In this document: positions 30,583 to 35,171 of the stretch, one piece after another | How positions within the stretch are numbered: position 1 is the first letter of the stretch | Layout: the number at the start of each line of letters is the position of its first letter | Source: CF-118 sp035689345 | GTDB taxonomy: Bacteria > Chloroflexota > Dormibacteria > Dormibacterales > Dormibacteraceae | Assembly (NCBI GenBank): GCA_035689345.1 | Contig: DASSLR010000037.1 | Location: forward strand, 1 to 35,171 | Length of the DNA: 35,171 nt | Reading direction: 5' to 3' | Notes under the pieces: generated by a model | What the model was told of the DNA's origin: nothing | The model's database searches: none | What the model saw: the letters and a program-made list of their open reading frames with translations, nothing else | Program-made: the position numbers and the translations under genes

Positions 30583-31482
30583 ATGAAGCTTGGGCTCCAC
30601 ATCCCGGACTCCAACTGGCGTGGCGGACCGCCGGCGCTTGGCGGACTGCTCGCCGAGGTGGTGGGCGCGGCCGAGGACGCCGGCTTCGACCTCATATCCG
30701 TCGCGGATCACGTCTGGATGCACCCCATCATGGGCGGTCCGCTGAAGGGCCACCTCGAGGCGTACACGACGCTCGGCTACATCGCCGCTCAAACGAAGAA
30801 GGTCCGATTGCTGGCGCTCGCGACGGCGGCGAGCTACCGGCCGGCGGGCCTGCTGGCGAAGATGGTCACGACGCTCGACGTGCTATCGGGCGGACGGGCG
30901 ATGCTCGGCATCGGCTCCGGCGACTACGCGGAAGAGGCGGCGGGGCTTGGTCTCGCGTTTCCCGAGCGCGCGGGCGAGCGTTTCGACGTGCTCGAGGCGA
31001 CCGTGCGCGCGTGCCTCGAGATGTGGGAGGGCAATCGCGGCAGTGAGAAGTCGCTGGACGGCGATCACGTGAGGATGGGCCGCGCGCTCAACCTGCCGCA
31101 AAGCCTGCAGCGGCCGCACCCGCCGATCCTCATCGCGGGCAGCGGCGAGAAGCGAACGCTGCCGCTGGTTGCGCGCTACGCGGACGCATGCAACATCCGT
31201 CCCTCACCCGAGATCCCGCGCCAGCTCGAGCTGCTGCGCGCGCTGTGCGCGGAGACCGGCCGCGATTACGAAGCCATCGAGAAGACTGCGCCGTTCTTCT
31301 TCGATCCCGGCGAGGACGGCGCGAAGGCCGGTGAGCTGATCGGCAAGCTGCGCTGGCTGGCGTCCATGGGCATCGAGACCGTTTTCGGTTGGGTCGTCGG
31401 AGTCGACGGACTGAAGGCGCTCGAGGTCATGCGGCGCGAGGTGATACCCGCCGTCGCGGAGCTACAGCCGGCTCACACCTGA
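30583..31482 (+). CDS. Luciferase-like (LLM class) oxidoreductase, probably F420- or FMN-dependent
   Basis: A 299-aa TIM-barrel protein of the luciferase-like superfamily. It shows MKLGLHIPDS at the first strand, AEDAGFDLISVADHVW, LGYIAAQTKKVRLLALATAASYRPAGLLAKMVTTLDVLSGGRAMLGIGSGD (the family core), and PPILIAGSGEKRTLPLVARYADACNI. Members reduce or oxidise diverse substrates with F420 or flavin; the sequence alone does not tell which. Its stop overlaps the convergent AidB-type gene by 10 bp. It follows the Mo-hydroxylase gene by 20 bp but with its own -10-like element. Confidence 0.88.
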   Translation: MKLGLHIPDSNWRGGPPALGGLLAEVVGAAEDAGFDLISVADHVWMHPIMGGPLKGHLEAYTTLGYIAAQTKKVRLLALATAASYRPAGLLAKMVTTLDVLSGGRAMLGIGSGDYAEEAAGLGLAFPERAGERFDVLEATVRACLEMWEGNRGSEKSLDGDHVRMGRALNLPQSLQRPHPPILIAGSGEKRTLPLVARYADACNIRPSPEIPRQLELLRALCAETGRDYEAIEKTAPFFFDPGEDGAKAGELIGKLRWLASMGIETVFGWVVGVDGLKALEVMRREVIPAVAELQPAHT

Positions 31483-33062
31483 GGCCTGGCTCTCTCCACG
31501 ATCGAACGCAGCTCGGCGCGCGGCCGGAGCGTGCCGAACTGCTGGCCGTGCGCGCCGAGGCGCGATTCACAGAACACGTCGGCTGCTGCCGGATCGCCCG
31601 AGCGCAGCATCAACGAGGCCTGCAGCACGATCGCCATCCGCTCGACGATCCAGCGCGCCCGCGCCTCGGCATCGCGCGTATCTGACAGCGCTTTCTTGAG
31701 CTCCGTGAGGGCGCCATCGATGCGCTTGTCGCCGCCGACCTCGGCGAAGAATGCCTCCACCGATTCCGGCTCCCGGCTCATCGCTCGCAGGACGTCGAGG
31801 GCGTTCACGTTGCCAGAGCCCTCCCAGATCGAGTTGAGCGGCGCCTCTCGATAGAGACGCGGAAGGATCGACTCCTCCACGTACCCGTTGCCGCCGTGGC
31901 ACTCGAGGGCCTCCGCCGCGACCGCGATCGCGCGTTTGCAGCACCAGTACTTCGCGACCGCGGTGGCGATGCGCCGGAAGTGCGCGTCCCGGCCGTCGCC
32001 GTCGAATGCCCTCGCCAGCCGCATCATCAGCACGGTCGTCGCCTCCGACTCGACGGCGATGTCGGCGAGCACGTTGACCATCAGCGGCTGCTCGCTCAGG
32101 GGCTTGCCGAAGGCCGAGCGATGCGCCGTGTGATGCGTCGCCTGAGCCACGGCCTGCCGCATCAGCGACGCCGAGCCGATGACGCAGGCGAGGCGCGTGT
32201 GGTTGACCATGTCGATGATCGTGCGGACGCCCCTTCCCTCTTCGCCGACCAGCCACGCGGTCGCGTGGTCGAACTCCACCTCGCTCGAGGCGTTGGAGCG
32301 GTTGCCGAGCTTGTCCTTCAGGCGCTCGATGTGAAAGCCGTTGCGCGTGCCGTCGGGCAGGACGCGGGGTAGCAGAAAGCAGGACAGGCCGCCGGGCGCC
32401 TGCGCGAGCACGAGGAACGCGTCGCACATCGGCGCGGAGACGAACCACTTGTGGCCGGTGATCACGTACTCGCCGTCGGAGCCGGCCGGCTCCGCGCGGG
32501 TCGTGTTGGCGCGCACGTCCGATCCGCCCTGCCGCTCGGTCATCGCCATGCCGAAGAGCACACCGCGCTTGGTCGAAGGCACGCGCAGGCCGGGGTCGTA
32601 GTCGAGCGATTTGACGAGCGGCTCCCACTGCGCCGCGAGTCGCGGGTTCTTGCGCAGCGCGGGCACCACCGCATACGTCATCGAGACCGGGCAGCCGTGG
32701 CCCCCTTCGACCTGGGACCAAACGCTGAACGCGGCGGCGCGCGCGGCGTGGGCGCCGGCACGCGGCTCGCGCCACGGCAGCGCGTGCAGCCCGTGGCCTA
32801 TCGCCACCTGCATGAGCTCGTGCCACGCGGGGTGGAACTCGACCTCGTCGATGCGATGTCCGAACCGGTCGTGCGTGCGGAGCTGCGGTGGGTTGGCGTT
32901 GGCCTGAAAGCCCCAGCGGATCGCCTCTTCGGTGCCGGCGAGGCGGCCCAGCTCCGAGACCAGTGGCTGCGCCCACGAGGCACCTTCTCGCTCCAGCGCC
33001 TCGCGCAGCGGGCGGTCGGCCTCGAAGACGTTGTAGTCGACGAGCGGCGGCGGCTGGTTCAG
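31473..33062 (-). CDS. AidB-type acyl-CoA dehydrogenase-like flavoprotein
   Basis: A 529-aa protein of the AidB branch of acyl-CoA dehydrogenases (E. coli AidB is ~541 aa). The N-terminal AidB pattern NQPPPLVDYNVFEADRPLREAL is followed by FHPAWHELMQVAIGHGLHALPW, FAD-binding FGMAMTERQGGSDV, FVSAPMCDAFLVLAQ, and the C-terminal GGNGYVEESILPRLYREAPLNSIWEGSGNV containing the usual catalytic-region Glu. AidB binds DNA and is linked to alkylation response; related proteins act in isovaleryl-CoA-like oxidation. There is no ATG/GTG/TTG near the conserved N-terminus; a CTG (33060-33062) overlaps the upstream luciferase-like gene's TGA as CTGA and starts exactly at LNQPPPL, so I take it as the start. 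Its stop overlaps the convergent gene. Confidence 0.87.
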   Translation of the reverse strand: MNQPPPLVDYNVFEADRPLREALEREGASWAQPLVSELGRLAGTEEAIRWGFQANANPPQLRTHDRFGHRIDEVEFHPAWHELMQVAIGHGLHALPWREPRAGAHAARAAAFSVWSQVEGGHGCPVSMTYAVVPALRKNPRLAAQWEPLVKSLDYDPGLRVPSTKRGVLFGMAMTERQGGSDVRANTTRAEPAGSDGEYVITGHKWFVSAPMCDAFLVLAQAPGGLSCFLLPRVLPDGTRNGFHIERLKDKLGNRSNASSEVEFDHATAWLVGEEGRGVRTIIDMVNHTRLACVIGSASLMRQAVAQATHHTAHRSAFGKPLSEQPLMVNVLADIAVESEATTVLMMRLARAFDGDGRDAHFRRIATAVAKYWCCKRAIAVAAEALECHGGNGYVEESILPRLYREAPLNSIWEGSGNVNALDVLRAMSREPESVEAFFAEVGGDKRIDGALTELKKALSDTRDAEARARWIVERMAIVLQASLMLRSGDPAAADVFCESRLGAHGQQFGTLRPRAELRSIVERARPQV

Positions 33063-34123
33063 GACCTCGGAGTCGATGCCGACTCGACCTCCTGCGCCAG
33101 CTCGGCCACGAGCCTCATCTGCTCGATGCGGTCGGCAGTGTCGACGGCGATGCCCGCCACCACCAGCGTGTCCACGCCGGCGTCGCGAAACTCGCGGATC
33201 TTGGCGCGCGCCTTGTCCCGCGAGCCGACGATGCTGACGAGGTCGATCATCTCGTCCGGCAGCGCCTCCATCGCCTCGGAGCGCCGGCCCTCGAGGTAGA
33301 GATCCTGCACCTTGCGGGCTTCCTTCTCGAAGCCGTAAGACGACACGAGGCGGTTGTAGAAGTTCTGCTCGCGCGAGCCCATGCCGCCCACGTAAAGCGC
33401 GAGCATGGGCCGCATCGCGTTGCGCGCGGACTCGAGGTCGTCGCTGATCATCACGTTGACGGTCGGGCAGACGGCGAAGGCGTCGAGGCTGCGGCCGGAC
33501 CGTCGGGCGCCTTCCTCCAGCGGCTCGCGCAGCGCGGCGGTGTGCTGCGGCGAAAAGAAGACGGGAAGCCAGCCGTCGGCGATCTCGCCCGCGAGAGCCA
33601 CATTCTTCGGGCCGAGCGCCGCCAGGTAGATCGGGATGCGCTGCTGGATCGGACGGATTGACAGCTTGAGTGCCTTGCCTGGACCGTCGGGCAAGGGCAG
33701 GTCGATCGTCTCGCCGTGGAACTCGATCTTCTGGTGCTCGAGCGCCAGGCGCACCACCGCCATGTATTCGCGGGTGCGCTGCAGCTGCTTGCCGAACCGC
33801 ACGCCGTGAAACCCCTCGGACACCTGCGGGCCCGACGTGCCGAGGCCCAGGATGAACCTGCCATTGGAGAGGTTGTCGATGGTGGCCGCGGTCATCGCGG
33901 TCATCGCGGCGCTGCGACCGGGGATCTGGAAGATGCCCGCGCCGAGCTTGATCCTCGTAGTCCCGGCCGCGAGCCAGGCGAGCGGCGTGGCGGCGTCGGA
34001 GCCGTAAGCCTCGGCGGTCCACAGCGAGTCGTAACCGAGCTTTTCGGCGGCCTGCGCGATCTCCAGGCCGGCCGCGGCGGTCATGCCGAAACCCCAGTAG
34101 CCGATCATGACCCCGAGCTTCAT
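33059..34123 (-). CDS. Luciferase-like (LLM class) F420-type oxidoreductase
   Basis: A 354-aa luciferase-like TIM-barrel protein, longer than the one at 30583 and from a different subgroup. Features: MKLGVMIGYWGFG, AAEKLGYDSLWTAEAYGSDAATPLAWLAAGTTRIKLGAGIFQIPGRSAAMTAMTAATIDNLSNGRFILGLGTSGPQVSEGFHG, and PIYLAALGPKNVALAGEIADGWLPVFFSP. The GTSGPQVSEGFHG loop is characteristic of mycobacterial-type F420-dependent LLM enzymes, so F420 is the likelier cofactor. The AidB-type gene starts within its stop codon. ATG at 34121-34123; it shares a 23-bp gap with a divergent SHOCT gene. Confidence 0.9.
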   Translation of the reverse strand: MKLGVMIGYWGFGMTAAAGLEIAQAAEKLGYDSLWTAEAYGSDAATPLAWLAAGTTRIKLGAGIFQIPGRSAAMTAMTAATIDNLSNGRFILGLGTSGPQVSEGFHGVRFGKQLQRTREYMAVVRLALEHQKIEFHGETIDLPLPDGPGKALKLSIRPIQQRIPIYLAALGPKNVALAGEIADGWLPVFFSPQHTAALREPLEEGARRSGRSLDAFAVCPTVNVMISDDLESARNAMRPMLALYVGGMGSREQNFYNRLVSSYGFEKEARKVQDLYLEGRRSEAMEALPDEMIDLVSIVGSRDKARAKIREFRDAGVDTLVVAGIAVDTADRIEQMRLVAELAQEVESASTPRS

Positions 34124-34146
34124 ACGCGGCGTATCCTCACACTCAA

Positions 34147-34404
34147 ATGATCGGCGTGCACGGGTTCTGGCTGCTGGGAATGATCGGGCCCTTGCTTCTC
34201 GTGGGCCTGATCGTGCTCGTGGTGTGGGCTGTCACCCGCGCCGGCCGCGTCATGCCGGCAACCCAATACGGCCCGCCACCCGCGCCGCCGCGCGAGGCGC
34301 CGATCGACATCCTGCAGCGCCGTTTCGCCTCCGGCGAGATCAACGCCGAGGAATACGAGAAGGCGCGCGATCTGCTGAAAGGCGACTCCCCTACCGGCCG
34401 CTGA
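34147..34404 (+). CDS. Small membrane protein with C-terminal SHOCT domain
   Basis: An 85-aa protein: one transmembrane helix (~8-28, LLGMIGPLLLVGLIVLVVWAV), a Pro-rich linker (YGPPPAPPREAP), and a SHOCT domain (IDILQRRFASGEINAEEYEKARDLLKG), a short helical hairpin found at the ends of many bacterial membrane and oligomerisation proteins. Function unknown. ATG 34147 is 9 nt after a -10-like TATCCT (34132-34137). Its last 14 bp overlap the convergent Nramp gene. Confidence 0.85.
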   Translation: MIGVHGFWLLGMIGPLLLVGLIVLVVWAVTRAGRVMPATQYGPPPAPPREAPIDILQRRFASGEINAEEYEKARDLLKGDSPTGR

Positions 34405-35171
34405 TCAGCAGGTAGAGCAGGAAGGCGTTCAGGCTCACGATCACCGTGATCACGGCCGTCGCCAGGGCGGTCGTGGTGGGCCGGTTGACGAGGGTGCCCA
34501 TCAGCTTTCGGTCGCGGCAGAACAGCAGCAGCGGGATGAGCGCGAACGGGATGCCGAACGACAGCACCACCTGGCTCAGGACCAGCGCGCGCGACGGGTC
34601 GACCCCGATCGCGATCACCACCAGCGCAGGCGCCATGGTGATGGCGCGGCGCAGGAACAGCGGGATGCGGCGCTGGATGAACCCCTGCATCACGACCTGA
34701 CCCGCCATCGTCCCGACCGAGGATGACGACAGGCCGGAGGCCAGAAGGCCAAGCCCGAACACCTTGTCCGCGCCGTGGTCGAGGGTCGAACCGAGGGCGT
34801 TGAACGCCTGGTCGAGCCCGTGGAGCGGGCCGATGTTCTGACCATGGAACGTGGCCGCGGCGACGGTGAGCATCGCCACGTTGATGAGGCCGGCGATGCC
34901 CATCGCGATGACCACGTCCCAGCGCTCGAAGCGGAAGATCTTCTCCTTCTGCTTGTCTGACACCCCAACGACGCGGCGCTGGGTGAGCGCCGAGTGCAGG
35001 TAAATGACGTGCGGCATCACCGTGGCGCCAAGGATGCCAGCGCCGAGGAGGATGCTCTCGGTGCCGTCGAAGCGCGGGACGAACAGCCCACCCGCGACTC
35101 CTGACAGCGACGGGCGGGCCAGCACCGCCTCGAACGCGAACGCCGCCACGATCACGCCCACGAGCACGGTG
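34391..35171 (-). CDS. Nramp-family divalent metal transporter (C-terminal part, 5' end outside window)
   Basis: About 260 residues of an Nramp (MntH/DMT1) proton-coupled Mn2+/Fe2+ transporter. The helix 6 metal-site signature is visible as GATVMPHVIYLHSALTQRR (Met-Pro-His), followed by further helices such as VLSQVVLSFGIPFALIPLLLF, a typical Nramp helix 10 block, and a final helix ending ...LLYLLISGR. The helix 1 motif (DPGN) lies outside the window. The methionine in MPH favours transition metals over Mg/Ca. It overlaps the convergent SHOCT gene by 14 bp. Confidence 0.92.
   Translation of the reverse strand, partial: TVLVGVIVAAFAFEAVLARPSLSGVAGGLFVPRFDGTESILLGAGILGATVMPHVIYLHSALTQRRVVGVSDKQKEKIFRFERWDVVIAMGIAGLINVAMLTVAAATFHGQNIGPLHGLDQAFNALGSTLDHGADKVFGLGLLASGLSSSSVGTMAGQVVMQGFIQRRIPLFLRRAITMAPALVVIAIGVDPSRALVLSQVVLSFGIPFALIPLLLFCRDRKLMGTLVNRPTTTALATAVITVIVSLNAFLLYLLISGR

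Noticed and set aside
33063..34022. Upstream extension of the AidB-type frame
   Set aside because: It is an Arg-rich shadow of the luciferase-like gene; AidB homology begins at LNQPPPL.
1..35171. CRISPR array, rRNA, transposase or integrase genes
   Set aside because: No regularly spaced repeats, no rRNA motifs and no recombinase or transposase motifs were found on either strand.

Overview
The window is very GC-rich, with dense, mostly co-directional genes, frequent 4-bp start/stop overlaps and many GTG/TTG starts. The gene set (GatCAB-type indirect tRNA amidation, NAD-dependent LigA, PcrA, two ECF sigma factors, luciferase-like F420-type oxidoreductases, AAA/TPR adenylate cyclases) suggests an uncultivated soil Terrabacteria lineage such as Dormibacterota, Chloroflexota or a deep Actinomycetota. 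That placement is inference from gene content and style; no rRNA is present.

Layout. 1-6526 (minus): housekeeping run pcrA-ligA-gatC-gatA-gatB (gatB leaves the window). 6587-7771 (plus): GAF plus class III cyclase-like protein. 7857-8438 (minus): exported lysozyme-like hydrolase with a long leader. 8637-10369 (plus): ECF sigma factor translationally coupled to a membrane protein with an Asp-box (BNR) ectodomain. 10405-18781 (minus): a tight seven-gene run: membrane protein with acidic Ser/Pro tail, ECF sigma factor, Fsr-like MFS exporter, PlsC-like acyltransferase, single-domain cyclic-nucleotide-binding protein, 1078-aa AAA/TPR/adenylate cyclase, exported PKD-type adhesin-like protein. 18888-20336 (plus, divergent from that run): two small membrane/exported proteins and a ferric-reductase-like haem membrane protein. 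20342-21568: two unrecognised membrane proteins, divergent.

21573-25374 looks like a small genomic island: an intact tRNA-Lys(UUU) gene at one end and an exact 40-bp copy of its 3' part at the other. Between them lie an orphan NuoB, the C-terminal stump of a GMC oxidoreductase, a small unknown protein and a large NB-ARC/TPR/LuxR regulator, but no integrase.

25375-34123 is a redox cluster: a quinone oxidoreductase behind two copies of a palindromic operator, a family 5 solute-binding lipoprotein, an orphan molybdenum hydroxylase large subunit and a luciferase-like oxidoreductase on plus; a second luciferase-like oxidoreductase coupled to an AidB-type acyl-CoA dehydrogenase on minus. The window ends with a SHOCT membrane protein and the C-terminal part of an Nramp metal transporter.

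Cross-cutting signals worth attention: two genes whose best start is CTG in a CTGA overlap with the upstream stop; -10-like hexamers exactly 7 nt before three start codons, suggesting leaderless mRNAs; a family of CTCCCGC/GCGGGAG inverted repeats that supplies a stop codon and an N-terminal extension to genes; and two cyclase genes near a lone cyclic-nucleotide sensor.
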